Assembly (NCBI GenBank): GCA_963708795.1
Contig: CAVPUH010000003.1
Location: 124,001-188,000, forward strand
DNA: 64,000 nt
Reading direction: 5' to 3'
Origin: DAIQRJ01 sp963708795
GTDB lineage: Bacteria > Actinomycetota > Actinomycetes > Propionibacteriales > DAIQRJ01
Shown here: positions 53,283 through 63,439 of the stretch, piece by piece
Position numbering within the stretch: position 1 is the stretch's first letter
How the letters are laid out: the number at the start of each line of letters is the position of its first letter
Translations under genes and position numbers: made by a program
The notes under the pieces: generated by a model
Databases searched by the model: none
The model's input: only the letters and a program-made list of their open reading frames with translations
Told to the model about the DNA's origin: nothing

Positions 53283-54586
53283 GGGCCGTAGGACGATCGC
53301 CTCAGGCAGCGGCCGATGCGCGCCGCAAGACCGACGCGCGTCGGGGAGGCGATCACCACATACTCGTCCTCAACGCGGGCTCGTCGTCGCTGAAGTACCG
53401 ACTGATCGAGCCGCGAACGGGCGAATCGCTGGCCCGGGGCATCGTCGAGCGGCTGCACACCGATGAGGCCGTCCTTCGCCACCGGAGCGGTAGCGGCGAC
53501 CAGCACGTCACGGCCTGTCCGCGCGTCGATGTCGCCGGAGCCGTCGACGCCATGATGACCACGTTCGCCGAACACGGTCCAGGCATAGGCGCAGTGAGCG
53601 CGGTCGGCCATCGTGTCGTCCACGGCGGCCCGGACTTTGCGTCGCCCGTCATCGTCGACGACACCGTCATCGCACGCATCCGGGCATTGATTCCTCTTGC
53701 ACCGTTGCACAATCCGGCGAACCTCACCGGCATCGAAGTGATGCGACGGATCTTGCCCGACGTTCCGCACGTCGCCGTGTTCGACACCAGCTTCCACTCC
53801 GACCTGCCCGTTGCCGCACGCACGTACCCACTGCCGTCCACCTTGACCAGAGCGTGGCCGATACGTCGCTACGGCTTCCACGGATCGAGTATCGGCTTCG
53901 TCAGCACAGTCGTCGCCGAGCTTCTCGGCCGTGACCTCGACGACCTCGGGCTCATCGTCTGCCACCTCGGCAACGGCGCGTCGGTGACCGCGGTCGACGG
54001 TGGCCGCAGTGTCGACACCTCGATGGGCTTCACACCGCTGGAGGGTCTGATGATGGGAACGAGGGTCGGCGACCTCGACGCCTCCGTTCCACTCTTCCTC
54101 CAACGCGAAGCCGGCTTGAGCATCGATGAGGTCGAGAACATTCTCGAGCACGAGAGTGGACTCCTCGGCGTGGCCGGCGTCGGTGACATGCGTGACGTCC
54201 GCCGCCGCGCCGACGACGGCAACCTGGATGCCGAACTCGCACTGGGCGTCTACCGGCATCGGCTACGCCGGTACATCGGATCGTCATTCGCGGTCCTGCC
54301 GCGGACGGACGCCCTCGTCTTCACCGGCGGCATCGGTCAGAACGATGCTCGCCTACGCGCCGAGGTCTGCGAAAGCCTTCCCCAGCTGGGGATCTCGATC
54401 GACCGGACGGCGAACGCGAGGACCACCGGTTGCGGCGACCCGGAGCTCGTCGACGACGGAACTGGCCCCGTTCGCGTCGTCGTCGCCACCACCAATGAGG
54501 AACTCCAGATCGCCCGACTGACCGACGCCATGGTTCACGGCACACCTGACGGACTACCCACTCACAACCACGAGGACCACCGATGA
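53279..54586 (+). CDS. ackA: Acetate kinase
   Basis: A 435-residue enzyme making ATP from acetyl phosphate. The GTG start overlaps the PNPOx stop; residues 1-28 are an Arg-rich extension before ILVLNAGSSSLKYRL. Family motifs follow: VGHRVVHGG, FDTSFHSDLP, RRYGFHGSS (catalytic Arg/His), ICHLGNGASVTAV, and the C-terminal FTGGIGQNDARLR and TNEELQIAR. It overlaps the phosphoketolase by ATGA. Together they turn xylulose-5-P or fructose-6-P plus phosphate into acetate and ATP without respiration, consistent with hypoxic control from the DosR box upstream. Confidence 0.95.
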   Translation: MRAVGRSPQAAADARRKTDARRGGDHHILVLNAGSSSLKYRLIEPRTGESLARGIVERLHTDEAVLRHRSGSGDQHVTACPRVDVAGAVDAMMTTFAEHGPGIGAVSAVGHRVVHGGPDFASPVIVDDTVIARIRALIPLAPLHNPANLTGIEVMRRILPDVPHVAVFDTSFHSDLPVAARTYPLPSTLTRAWPIRRYGFHGSSIGFVSTVVAELLGRDLDDLGLIVCHLGNGASVTAVDGGRSVDTSMGFTPLEGLMMGTRVGDLDASVPLFLQREAGLSIDEVENILEHESGLLGVAGVGDMRDVRRRADDGNLDAELALGVYRHRLRRYIGSSFAVLPRTDALVFTGGIGQNDARLRAEVCESLPQLGISIDRTANARTTGCGDPELVDDGTGPVRVVVATTNEELQIARLTDAMVHGTPDGLPTHNHEDHR

Positions 54587-56994
54587 CACTCACCACCTCT
54601 GACACCACATCGACGACCGACCTCGGACGTCCCACCGACGCCGAGATCGCGGCCATGGATGCGTGGTGGCGAGCAGACAACTACCTCACGATCGGCCAGA
54701 TCTACCTGCAGGACAACGTGCTTCTCACCGAGCCGCTGCGCTCCGATCACATCAAGCCTCGACTGCTCGGGCACTGGGGCACCAGCCCGGGCCTCGCGTT
54801 CATCTACGCGCACGCGTCCCGCTTGATCCGGCGCACCGGGCAGCAGATGGTCTACCTCGCCGGGCCGGGGCACGGCGGCCCGGCGCTCGTCGGGGCCGGT
54901 TGGCTCGAGGGGACGTACAGCGAGATCTACCCGGCGGTGAGCTCCGACGCGCTCGGGATGCACCGGCTCTTCCGACAGTTCTCTGCGCCCGGAGGCATCC
55001 CGAGCCACGTGTCGGTGACGACACCTGGATCGATCCATGAAGGCGGCGAACTCGGGTACGTCCTCGTCCACGCGTTCGGCGCTGTCATGGACAACCCCGA
55101 GTTGATCGCGCTGGCGGTGGTCGGAGACGGCGAGGCCGAGACCGGACCTCTCGAGGGGGCGTGGAAGGGCATCTCCTTCCTCAACCCCGAACACGACGGC
55201 GCGGTTCTGCCGATCCTCCACCTCAACGGCTACAAGATCGGCGGGCCGACAGTGCTCGCACGCAAGGACCCGGCCGAGGTCCGATCGCTTTTCACCGGCC
55301 ACGGGTACGACGTCATCGAGGTCACCGGCGACGATCTGCCGGGCATGCACCACCGGTTCGCCGAAGCACTCGCTCACGCCTGGGAGTCGATCCATGCGAT
55401 CCAGCAGGCGGCGCGCGCCGGCAATGCCGGCCCCGATCGACCACGCTGGCCCATGATCGTGCTCCGCAGTCCCAAGGGCTGGACCGGCCCACCCGAGGTC
55501 GACGGCGTGGAGGTCACCGGGACCTGGCGCGCTCATCAGGTGCCGCTGTCCGGTGTGCGTGACAACCCGGAGCACCTGGCGATCCTCGAGCACTGGCTCC
55601 GCTCGTACCGACCGGAGGAGCTGTTCGATGCCAGCGGCACGCCGACCGAGCTCGTACGTTCGGCGAACCCCGAGGGCGATCTGCGGATGAGCGCGACACC
55701 CCACGCCAACGGCGGATTGCTCACCGAGGCCCTCGCGTTGCCGGACTTCCGCGACTATGCCGTCGAGGTGAGTCAGCCGGCTCGGCTGAGGCTCGAATCC
55801 ACCCGCCGACTCGGCGAGATGGTGCGCGACATCTACACCGCCAACCCGTCGACGTTCCGGTTGTTCTGCCCGGACGAGACGAACAGCAACCGATTGGGTG
55901 CAGTCTTCGAGGTCTCGGATCGACAGTCGGCGGAGCGCATCCTGGACACCGACGTGTCGATATCTCATGACGGTCGTGTGATGGAGGTGCTGTCCGAGCA
56001 CAACTGCCACGGCTGGCTCGAGGGCTACACGCTGACGGGCCGGCACGGATTGTTCGCCACGTACGAAGCGTTCGCCATGGTGAGCGCGTCGCAGACCGTC
56101 CAGCACGCCAAATGGCTCGAAGAGGCGGAGAAGCTGCCCTGGCGGGCGAAGGTGCCGAGCATGAACATCCTGCTCACGTCCACCGCCTGGCGCAACGACC
56201 ACAACGGGTTCTCCCACCAGGGCCCTGGACTGATCCAGGTCGCGCTGACGGTGCGCGGCGACGTCGTGCGGATCTATCTGCCGCCGGACGCCAACAGCCT
56301 GTTGTCGGTGGCGGACCACTGCTTCCGCTCGCGTTCCTACCTCAACGTGATCGTCATCGACAAGCAGCCGCAGCTCCAGTGGATGACGATGGACGAGGCC
56401 ATCGAGCACTGTCGGGTCGGAGCGGGGATCTGGCCGTGGGCCGGCACCGACGACCCCGCACAGGATCCGGACGTGGTCCTCGCCTGCGCCGGCGACGTCG
56501 TCACCATGGAGACCGTCGCCGCCGCGCAGATCCTGGCCGAGCGATTGCCGTCGCTGCGGGTACGCGTGGTCAATGTCGTCGACCTGATGACGCTGTCACG
56601 CAGGAAGGATCATCCGCACGGCATGGACGCCGGCCTCTTCCGCGAACTGTTCACCGACCACGTCGATGTCGTGTTCGCGTTCCACGGCTTCCCTGGCGCC
56701 ATCCACCAGCTCGTGCACGGTCGACCCGAAGCCGATCGATTCCATGTGCGTGGCTTCATCGAAGAGGGCACCACCACGACGCCGTTCGACATGACCGTCC
56801 GCAACAAGGCCTCTCGCTACCACCTCGTCATGGACGCACTCAACAACGCGGGCCGTGCGCCGGCCGGCGCCGATGATCTACGGCACTGGTGTGAGGACAA
56901 GCTCGTGGAGCACGGGACCTACGTCGTGCAGCACATGGAGGACATGCCCGAGGTGCGGGACTGGTCGCTCGGAGACTGGGCCACCCGAGGCTGA
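54583..56994 (+). CDS. xfp: Phosphoketolase (xylulose-5-P/fructose-6-P)
   Basis: An 803-residue thiamine-diphosphate enzyme of normal family length (about 790-825). Motifs: YLQDNVLLTEPL, GHWGTSPGLAFIYAHASRLI, GPGHGGPALVGAGWLEGTYS, PGSIHEGGELGYVLVHAFGA and VVGDGEAETGPL (ThDP-Mg site), then LHLNGYKIGGPTVLARKD and DETNSNRLGAVF. It cleaves sugar phosphates to acetyl phosphate, which the overlapping acetate kinase converts to ATP. Last gene of the PNPOx-ackA-xfp operon; it converges on the acyl-CoA synthetase with only 20 bases between stops. Confidence 0.96.
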   Translation: MTLTTSDTTSTTDLGRPTDAEIAAMDAWWRADNYLTIGQIYLQDNVLLTEPLRSDHIKPRLLGHWGTSPGLAFIYAHASRLIRRTGQQMVYLAGPGHGGPALVGAGWLEGTYSEIYPAVSSDALGMHRLFRQFSAPGGIPSHVSVTTPGSIHEGGELGYVLVHAFGAVMDNPELIALAVVGDGEAETGPLEGAWKGISFLNPEHDGAVLPILHLNGYKIGGPTVLARKDPAEVRSLFTGHGYDVIEVTGDDLPGMHHRFAEALAHAWESIHAIQQAARAGNAGPDRPRWPMIVLRSPKGWTGPPEVDGVEVTGTWRAHQVPLSGVRDNPEHLAILEHWLRSYRPEELFDASGTPTELVRSANPEGDLRMSATPHANGGLLTEALALPDFRDYAVEVSQPARLRLESTRRLGEMVRDIYTANPSTFRLFCPDETNSNRLGAVFEVSDRQSAERILDTDVSISHDGRVMEVLSEHNCHGWLEGYTLTGRHGLFATYEAFAMVSASQTVQHAKWLEEAEKLPWRAKVPSMNILLTSTAWRNDHNGFSHQGPGLIQVALTVRGDVVRIYLPPDANSLLSVADHCFRSRSYLNVIVIDKQPQLQWMTMDEAIEHCRVGAGIWPWAGTDDPAQDPDVVLACAGDVVTMETVAAAQILAERLPSLRVRVVNVVDLMTLSRRKDHPHGMDAGLFRELFTDHVDVVFAFHGFPGAIHQLVHGRPEADRFHVRGFIEEGTTTTPFDMTVRNKASRYHLVMDALNNAGRAPAGADDLRHWCEDKLVEHGTYVVQHMEDMPEVRDWSLGDWATRG

Positions 56995-57014
56995 GGCTGA
57001 GGAACGGGGTCCGG

Positions 57015-59717
57015 TCAGCTGAGGTGGCGGGAGTACCAGCCGTCGGCCGCGTCCGCGCCGGCCGGGTCGATCCGCATCTTGACGTCCACGACGTGAGCTC
57101 CGCGTTCGCCGACCACGAACGGGTTGATGTCGACCTCGACGATCTCGCGATGGGTCGCGGCGAGCGCGCCGAGCCGATCGATGACTCTGGCCGCCGCATC
57201 GACATCGAGTGGGTGTGAACCTCGGTAACCGCGAAGCAACGGGGCGAACGCCATGCTGTCGAGTAGGACCCGGGCGTCGGTTCTGGCCAACGGGACCATC
57301 CGCCAGTGGTGGTCGCCGATCAGTTCGGTGAGCACACCGCCGGCGCCCACCGTGAGCATCGGGCCGAATCGCGGGTCGGTGACGATCCCGGCCGTCAGTT
57401 CGACGCCCTTCGACGCCATCGCTTGCACGACGACCGCAGGGCTGCCCGTCGCCGCCGTCACCGCCCGGTATGCGTCGACGATCGCGGCGTCCCCGGTCAG
57501 TCCCACTCGAACGGCGCCGATGTCAGTCTTGTGGATGATGCGAGGATCCGCGGTCTTCAGCACGACCGGATAGCCGAGGTGCTGAGCCGCGCTGACAGCT
57601 GCCTCCTCGGTGTGGGGATAGGCCGACGGCAGAACGGAAAGTCCGTAGCACTCGAGGATCTGGGCTGCGGCGTTCGGTCCCATCCAACCACCCTGTGGTT
57701 GCTCGCACAGGAACTCCTCGATCCGCGTGAACACAGGGTCGGGGTCCACCTCCTCCGCCCGGAGGGCGGGAACACGCTGTCCCGGCTGGAAGGATGCGTA
57801 CTCCCAGGCTCGTCCGAGCGCGCGCACCGCCGGTTCCGGCGACTCGAAGACAGGCAGCGTGTGCGAGTCATCGAGCGGGATGCCGGGTCCGACCGGATTC
57901 GCGCCGAGACACACACCCACGACCGGCAGCGCGGTCGTCGCCGCGGCCCTGGCCACGGCGTCGAGGCACGCCGCCACGTCGCCGGCCCGCGTGACGACGA
58001 AGATGACGACGAGGGCGTCGACCTCACCGCTGTCGAGCATGAGGCGCGCCGCCGCTTCTACGGCGTCGGGTCGGGTGCCCGCGCCGAGATCGACCGGATT
58101 CGCTGCTCCCACCGCCCCGGTCGCGGCCATCGCTTCGGCCATGTGGTCGCTGAGGACCGGCACCTGGAGACCACAACGCTCGGCGGCGTCGGCGGCGAGG
58201 ATTCCAGCCCCACCGGCGTTGCCGAGCACCCCGAGCCGCGGACCGCGGATCAAGGGGCACGCGGTGAGCACCCGAGCGGCATCCACGATCTCCTGGGTGG
58301 AGTCCATCCGAAGTACTCCTGCCTGCGCGAACAGCGTGTCCACCGCCGTGTCGGAACTCATCGCCGCAGCACTGTGGGACAGGCCTGCCCGCTGACCACT
58401 GAGCGATCGGCCGCTCTTGAGCACGAGGACCGGTTTCGTTCGCCGGACGAGACCGGCGATGGTGCCGAACTTGCGAGGGTTCCCCACGGATTCGAGGTAC
58501 AGCGCTATCACCTTCGTCCGGGAATCTTCCTGCCAGTGCAGGAGGAGGTCATTGCCGCTGATGTCGGCCTTGTTGCCGAGCGAGACGAACTCGGATACTC
58601 CTAGGCCCGACCGGACAGCCTCTGTCAGCAGGCTGACCCCGACGGCGCCGGACTGCGAGCCGATCGCGAGTGTGCCCGCCGCAGGGTGTTGATCGGCGAA
58701 CGTGGCGTCGAGGCGAACTGCCGGGTCGGTGTTGATGACGCCGAGACAGTTCGGGCCGACGATTCGCATCCCGTGGCGGCGCGCGCGCAGCACGAGCAGG
58801 CGTTCCTCGTGCCGGGCGTCGACGCCGACCTCACCGAGGCCGGACGTCAGGATGATCACGCCTTTGACGCCGGCTGCACCGCAGTCGTCCAGGACGGCCG
58901 GGACTTGACCAGCAGGTACGGCCACGACCGCCAGGTCGATCGGCCCGGGCACGGCGACAACCGTGGGATAGGTGTCGAGGCCGCGCACGGCGGCGGTGTG
59001 CGGATTGACAACCTCGACGCGGCCGGTGAACCCGCCGCGCTGCAGATTGCGGAGGACCTCGTGACCGATGCTGCCCTCACGGCGACCGGCGCCGATGACG
59101 ACGACCGACCGAGGCGAGGTGAGGTGCTGCATGAGGAGATGCCCGGCCGCGCCCTCACGGGACTCCGCTGCGATCGGTGCACCGTCGACCGACGAGAGGG
59201 TGACGGTGACGAGTTCCGCCCTGGCGGCCAGCGCGATGTCGAACCCCGAGTCGACGAAGACCCGGATCATCGCCGTGTTGGTCGCCAGCACGTCGGCGTG
59301 AAGGGTGGCGATGCCGTGCCGTCGGGCGAGCCCGACCAGATGCTCGAGGAGGAGCGTCCCGATCCCCAGCCCGTGCAGCGCCTCGTCGACCAGGAACGCG
59401 ACTTCCCCGGCCGGTCTTCCGTCGAGCTCGAGACTCCCGAGCCCGACGACGACACCGGAACGCTCGGCCACGATGACGAGCCGGCCAGCGTCGTCCCCGG
59501 CGACGAGGCTCGAGACGTAACGAGCGGCCGACATCCGGTTCGCCGTGAAGAAGCGCAACTGGATCGACGCGTCCGACGCACGATCCAGAAGCGCGAGCAG
59601 AGGCGCCTCGTCGTCGTGGGAGGCAGCCCGTAGATGGACCAGCAGCCCGTCGGCGGCGATCACGTCACAGGCGATCTGGTCGGCATCGGGCGGCTGGAGT
59701 GCGATCGGGGTGGTCAT
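57015..59717 (-). CDS. GNAT-fused ADP-forming acyl-CoA synthetase (Pat-like)
   Basis: A 900-residue protein. A GNAT acetyltransferase domain (about residues 25-175; HGLGIGTLLLEHLVGLARRH is the acetyl-CoA loop) is fused to a CoA-binding domain (RSVVVIGAGRREGSIGHEVL), a succinyl-CoA-ligase-like domain with the phospho-His region RAGLSHSAAAMSSDTAVD, and a C-terminal ATP-grasp domain (YPVVLKTADPRIIHKTDIGA; VDINPFVVGERGAHVVDVK). In ADP-forming acetyl-CoA synthetases this set converts acetyl-CoA, ADP and phosphate to acetate, CoA and ATP; GNAT-fused forms may also acylate proteins. The complete domain set suggests an active synthetase. A weak DosR-like site lies upstream. Confidence 0.9.
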   Translation of the reverse strand: MTTPIALQPPDADQIACDVIAADGLLVHLRAASHDDEAPLLALLDRASDASIQLRFFTANRMSAARYVSSLVAGDDAGRLVIVAERSGVVVGLGSLELDGRPAGEVAFLVDEALHGLGIGTLLLEHLVGLARRHGIATLHADVLATNTAMIRVFVDSGFDIALAARAELVTVTLSSVDGAPIAAESREGAAGHLLMQHLTSPRSVVVIGAGRREGSIGHEVLRNLQRGGFTGRVEVVNPHTAAVRGLDTYPTVVAVPGPIDLAVVAVPAGQVPAVLDDCGAAGVKGVIILTSGLGEVGVDARHEERLLVLRARRHGMRIVGPNCLGVINTDPAVRLDATFADQHPAAGTLAIGSQSGAVGVSLLTEAVRSGLGVSEFVSLGNKADISGNDLLLHWQEDSRTKVIALYLESVGNPRKFGTIAGLVRRTKPVLVLKSGRSLSGQRAGLSHSAAAMSSDTAVDTLFAQAGVLRMDSTQEIVDAARVLTACPLIRGPRLGVLGNAGGAGILAADAAERCGLQVPVLSDHMAEAMAATGAVGAANPVDLGAGTRPDAVEAAARLMLDSGEVDALVVIFVVTRAGDVAACLDAVARAAATTALPVVGVCLGANPVGPGIPLDDSHTLPVFESPEPAVRALGRAWEYASFQPGQRVPALRAEEVDPDPVFTRIEEFLCEQPQGGWMGPNAAAQILECYGLSVLPSAYPHTEEAAVSAAQHLGYPVVLKTADPRIIHKTDIGAVRVGLTGDAAIVDAYRAVTAATGSPAVVVQAMASKGVELTAGIVTDPRFGPMLTVGAGGVLTELIGDHHWRMVPLARTDARVLLDSMAFAPLLRGYRGSHPLDVDAAARVIDRLGALAATHREIVEVDINPFVVGERGAHVVDVKMRIDPAGADAADGWYSRHLS

Positions 59718-59771
59718 CGGGCGTCCTCACTGGGTCTGGTGATGCGGGACAGCGCGGGTAAAGGTCCTCGC

Positions 59772-60806
59772 TCAGTCGATCCCACGCCGGGCCGTTCGAC
59801 CTCTTCCGTCGAATGGGCTGGGCCGGAAGTAGAGGACCTCCGCGAGTGGTCGGCGACGCGTCCCCGCCATCGGAAGTCCGCGTCCGACCCGGATGATCAT
59901 CTGGAACTTCCGCATCGGTCCGCGCGGGTCCTGGACCCATGCCCGGAGGTCGGGATATTCCAGAACAGCGTTGAGGAACGACGCGGCCAGCCCCCGGTCG
60001 GTGGCGAGGAGCAGGAAGTGTTCCAGCGCCTGGCCGGCGTCGAGCCAGTCGCCCGGCTCGTCTGTGAGCGTCGAGAGAACGGCGATGCTCGGCCGGTCCT
60101 CCGCATGCTCGAGAGGTCGCGCCGAGCTGTGGTGAAGCCGGCCGAAGTCTCGCCCGGCGAGCGGGTGGTAGTCGGCCCTCGGACCGAGTGCGACCGCTGG
60201 GATCCCGTCGTTCCGGGACCGTCTCGGGTCCCCGATCCATAGTGCCCGTTCGGCATCACGCACCGGGTCGTAGGTGTCGCTCAACGTGGCCTCCGCGGTG
60301 AGTTCCGCGAGGCGGTGGCGAGCGTAGGGATCGACCATCCACTCCAGGCACGCGTTCCGCTCGACCACGGCGAGCTCGAGGTCGCGCAGGTCGCGAGTCG
60401 GGATCGGCTCGTCACTGAACGGGTTGCGGTTCGTGTGCCGGAGCGCGACCGCGTCGTGAAGCTCGGCGAGCTCGATCTCGACCGGGCCCGCGTCCAGATC
60501 GACGTGCGCGACATGGGTCAGATCCACGGGCCCATTGGGGAAGCCGGTCACCCGCACGCCGATGCCGCGGTGGGCGGCGGCGACGCGCAGATTGAACAGC
60601 GCTGCACCGCAACTGATCGTCCGAGCGCGGTGCTGAGGATCGGCGATCTGCAGGTCACGGGTCGAATCGGCGAACAGGTCGATCGAAGAGTCGTCGGCGA
60701 CGAATGTCCACGGCTGGGTGTTGTGCATCGAGGGAGCCAGTACAGCGTCCGCCACCAGTGCAGACATCATCTCGACTCGGTTGGCACGGTCGATTGCCGA
60801 GCTCAT
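59772..60806 (-). CDS. Acg-family nitroreductase-like protein
   Basis: A 344-residue protein; the ATG at 60806 (MSSAIDRANRVEMMSALVAD) has GGAGG seven bases upstream and is preferred over upstream codons. Features: APSMHNTQPWTFVADDSSID, AALFNLRVAAAHRGIGVRV, LRHTNRNPFSDEPI, GDPRRSRNDGIPAVALG and the C-terminal PMRKFQMIIRVGRGLPM. This is the mycobacterial Acg (Rv2032) type, a DosR target that binds FMN in a closed, lidded site. A strong DosR box lies about 105 bases upstream. A decayed paralogue is at 23.1-23.8 kb. Confidence 0.9.
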   Translation of the reverse strand: MSSAIDRANRVEMMSALVADAVLAPSMHNTQPWTFVADDSSIDLFADSTRDLQIADPQHRARTISCGAALFNLRVAAAHRGIGVRVTGFPNGPVDLTHVAHVDLDAGPVEIELAELHDAVALRHTNRNPFSDEPIPTRDLRDLELAVVERNACLEWMVDPYARHRLAELTAEATLSDTYDPVRDAERALWIGDPRRSRNDGIPAVALGPRADYHPLAGRDFGRLHHSSARPLEHAEDRPSIAVLSTLTDEPGDWLDAGQALEHFLLLATDRGLAASFLNAVLEYPDLRAWVQDPRGPMRKFQMIIRVGRGLPMAGTRRRPLAEVLYFRPSPFDGRGRTARRGID

Positions 60807-60908
60807 GCCGTTCAGCCTCCAGCGGTCACCGGTGTCGGACGAGCCCACCTGCAACCGATGCAACGCCATGGGTCCTGCGCTGACGAGTGCCGTTGGGCCG
60901 CCGGCCGC

Positions 60909-60922
60909 AGGACCAAAGTCCC
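60909..60922. promoter_or_regulatory. DosR box
   Basis: AGGACCAAAGTCCC matches the palindromic DosR core (GGGACTAAAGTCCC-like). It lies 103 bases upstream of the Acg-like nitroreductase start, between that gene and the end of the DosS-like kinase. Confidence 0.75.
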
Positions 60923-60936
60923 GACATCGCGATCGC

Positions 60937-62644
60937 TCAGCTCACCGGCGCGCGCAACTCGACCACGGTGCCGGTCGGCGAGCCCGCGCGCACGTGCATC
61001 TCCCCGCCCAGTTCGGCGGCACGCTCCCGAAGATTCCGCAGCCCGCCTAGGCGTTCGACGCGTCGGTCGACGCCGACACCGTCGTCGAGGACCCGCACGT
61101 ACACGTAGCTGTCCTCGACCCCGACCTCCACAAGAGCCGTCGTCGCGTGTGCGTGCTTGACGATGTTCGTCAGGGATTCGCGCACGGTCGCCAGGATGTG
61201 CTCGCGGGTCCGGTCACTCGTCGCCGAGTCGATCGGCCCGTGGACCGTCAGGACCGCGCTGAAGCCGAGGATCCCAGACGAGTCCGCAACCAGGGCGCTC
61301 AAGTCCCGGCGCAACGAGCCTGACGAGGCGCGCCGGAGTTCGAAGATCGTCGACCGGACCTCGGTGATCGTTGCATCCAGCGACTGCACGGCGCTCGCGA
61401 TGCGGTCGGCGACCGCCGGTGGCGCCAACCGCTGGACCGCCTGAAGGCCGAGTCCAGTCGCGAACAGATGCTGGATGACGAGGTCATGCAGATCGCGCGC
61501 GATCCGGTCCCGGTCCTGGAGCACCGCCAGGCTCACGCGGTCTCGCAGGGATTGGGCCCGGTCGAGGGCCAGCCCCGCCTGAGCTGCGAACGTGCTGATG
61601 AGCTCGACCGAGTCGTCGCTGCGGCGAGGCTCGTTGCGTAGGTAGGCGACGACGAGAACCCCGGAGTCGTCGCTGAGATGCTGTCGGAACGGAACGATCG
61701 TGGTACGGCCAAGGGCGGCGAGTTCGAGCGCACGTCCGGCCGCCTCCAGCGAGATGTCATCGACGGCGAACGGCCGGGCCCGGTCTTCCACGTCATCGAG
61801 GTAGTCCGCCAGAGCGACCGCCCGATCCATCGCCGTCGACTGCGGGCCGGTGCTGCCATCCGCATCCTTCGGAATGGCGTGTCCTGCCGCTCAGTCCGGC
61901 CACTCCGAGGTTGCCCATGGCATCCGGGAGCAGCACGGCGGCCACGGCTGCATCGCCGGCGGAGCAGGCCTCGGTCGCGATCAGGGTCAACGCCTCCGTG
62001 GTGGTGAAGTTCCCCAGCAGGAGCTGCGTGATCCTGGCCGTCGCCTGATGCCAGCGACGCCGGCGATCGGTGTCGGCGTACAGGCGGGCATTGTCGATCA
62101 CGACTCCCGCGGCGACCGCCAACGCAGACACTGCCCGCTCGTCCGCGTCGGTGAAGTCCGCACCGCCGGCCTTCTCGGTCAGATAGAGATTCCCGAACAC
62201 GCGGTCACGGATTCTGATCGGCACCCCGAGGAAGGTCTGCATGACGGGATGGTGGGCGGGGAAGCCGTACGAGTCCGGGTGCTGGTCCAGTCGGTGCAGG
62301 ACCAGCGACTGCGGGTCTGCGATGAGCAGCCCCAGGACACCGTGTCCGCGCGGGTACGACCCGATGGCCTCGATCTGCTCGTCGGTCATTCCGTGCGTGA
62401 TGAACTGCTCGAGACTCTGGCCGTCAGGCGCCACGACCCCGAGGGCCCCGTAACGTGCCCCGCTCAGTGCGCACGCCGCGCGAACAATCCTCAACAGGGT
62501 GGGCGCAAGATCCAGGTCAGAGCCGATGGAGATGACAGCGTCGAGAAGATCTCCCAAGCGGGCTTGAGCATCCGACTGCTCCCGACTGTCCGCAGACAGG
62601 TGGTTCGGCTCTGCACCGTTGCCTGGTTCACCCGACACGTGCAT
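60937..62644 (-). pseudogene. devS: DosS/DevS-like oxygen/redox-sensing histidine kinase, single apparent frameshift
   Basis: Two GAF domains and a HisKA_3/HATPase kinase. GAF-A: GDLLDAVISIGSDLDLAPTL, HGVLGLLIADPQSLVLHRL, YGFPAHHPVMQTFLGVPIRI (the stretch holding the haem His in DosS, if aligned correctly) and FGNLYLTEKAGGADFTDADE. GAF-B ends in RAQSLRDRVSLA. Kinase: RDRIARDLHDLVIQHLFATG with the phospho-His, RESLTNIVKHAHA and DDGVGV. Near 61875 the frame changes by one base (GLSGR to HAIPKDADGSTGP). The start at 62644 is uncertain; upstream in-frame codons exist. It would phosphorylate the DosR-like regulator at 63574. Given its regulon, a sequencing error is as likely as true loss. Confidence 0.85.
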
Positions 62645-62733
62645 GCTCTCGTGCTGCTCGACCGCCCATCGGCCCACCATACGGCCGAAGCTGTCAGGGA
62701 AATCTCCTCGGCGGAGAGCCGCCAGCACCCTGG

Positions 62734-62769
62734 GGGCCGAAAGTCCCGCACGGTCGGGACACATGACTC
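62734..62769. promoter_or_regulatory. DosR boxes between the DosS-like kinase and DoxX genes
   Basis: GGGCCGAAAGTCCC (62734-62747) is a full match to the core; GGGACACATGACTC (62756-62769) is a weaker second site 22 bases on. They lie 90-127 bases from both the kinase start (62644, minus) and the DoxX start (62861, plus), consistent with autoregulation. Confidence 0.7.
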
Positions 62770-62860
62770 TCCCGGCCTGGTCCGCAGCGTCAGAGCATGG
62801 GAACAGAGGACGACCAGCACGCACCTGCGAAGCTCGCGTCCTACCTGAGCGGAGATCACG

Positions 62861-63424
62861 ATGAGCACAACCCAGCGGTCCCTCACCGACCCGACCAACG
62901 GGGTCCTGACCAACCACAGTGGGCTCGAGGCGACCAGACTCAACCAGCCGGCCGCGTTGGTCGCCGCCGTCCTTCGCATCGCCTACGGGCTGACGTTCCT
63001 GTGGGCGTTCGTCGACAAGCTGTTCGGTTTCGGGTTCGCCACCCCCAGCGGCAAGGGCTGGCTCTCCGGCGGCAGTCCCACCAAGGGCTACCTGTCGTCA
63101 TCGGAAGGCCCCTTCTCCGGGTTCTACCACTCGATCGCCGGCCAGGGCTGGGCGAACGTCGCCTTCATGCTCGCACTCCTCGCCATCGGCGGCGCCCTCA
63201 CCCTCGGTATCGGCATGCGGCTGGCCGCGGCCGGCGGTGCCGTGCTCTACCTGATGATGTGGAGCGTTGCCCTCCCGCCGTCGACCAACCCGTTCATCGA
63301 CGACCACATCCTCGGCGCGCTCGGAGTCGTGCTCCTCGCCCTGATCGGCGCCGGCATGACCTGGGGACTCGGCACCTGGTGGAACAAGGTCGAGATCGTC
63401 CAACGCTTCCCGATCCTGCGTTGA
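62861..63424 (+). CDS. DoxX-family membrane protein
   Basis: A 187-residue protein with four main hydrophobic segments (LVAAVLRIAYGLTFLWAFVD; WANVAFMLALLAIGGALTLG; AAAGGAVLYLMMWSVALPPS; ALGVVLLALIGAGMTWGLG) after a polar N-terminus. The DoxX/DoxD family includes subunits of thiosulfate:quinone oxidoreductase and redox-linked membrane proteins; the exact role is unknown. Start ATG at 62861. It lies between the kinase and regulator genes of the DosRS pair behind DosR boxes, so it is probably co-regulated. Confidence 0.85.
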   Translation: MSTTQRSLTDPTNGVLTNHSGLEATRLNQPAALVAAVLRIAYGLTFLWAFVDKLFGFGFATPSGKGWLSGGSPTKGYLSSSEGPFSGFYHSIAGQGWANVAFMLALLAIGGALTLGIGMRLAAAGGAVLYLMMWSVALPPSTNPFIDDHILGALGVVLLALIGAGMTWGLGTWWNKVEIVQRFPILR

Positions 63425-63439
63425 CGCCGAACCCGACCA

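Noticed and set aside
59756..59768. GGGTAAAGGTCCT as a DosR box before the acyl-CoA synthetase
   Set aside because: One base too short between half-sites and lacking the central C; too weak to list as a site, though the gene may still belong to the regulon.
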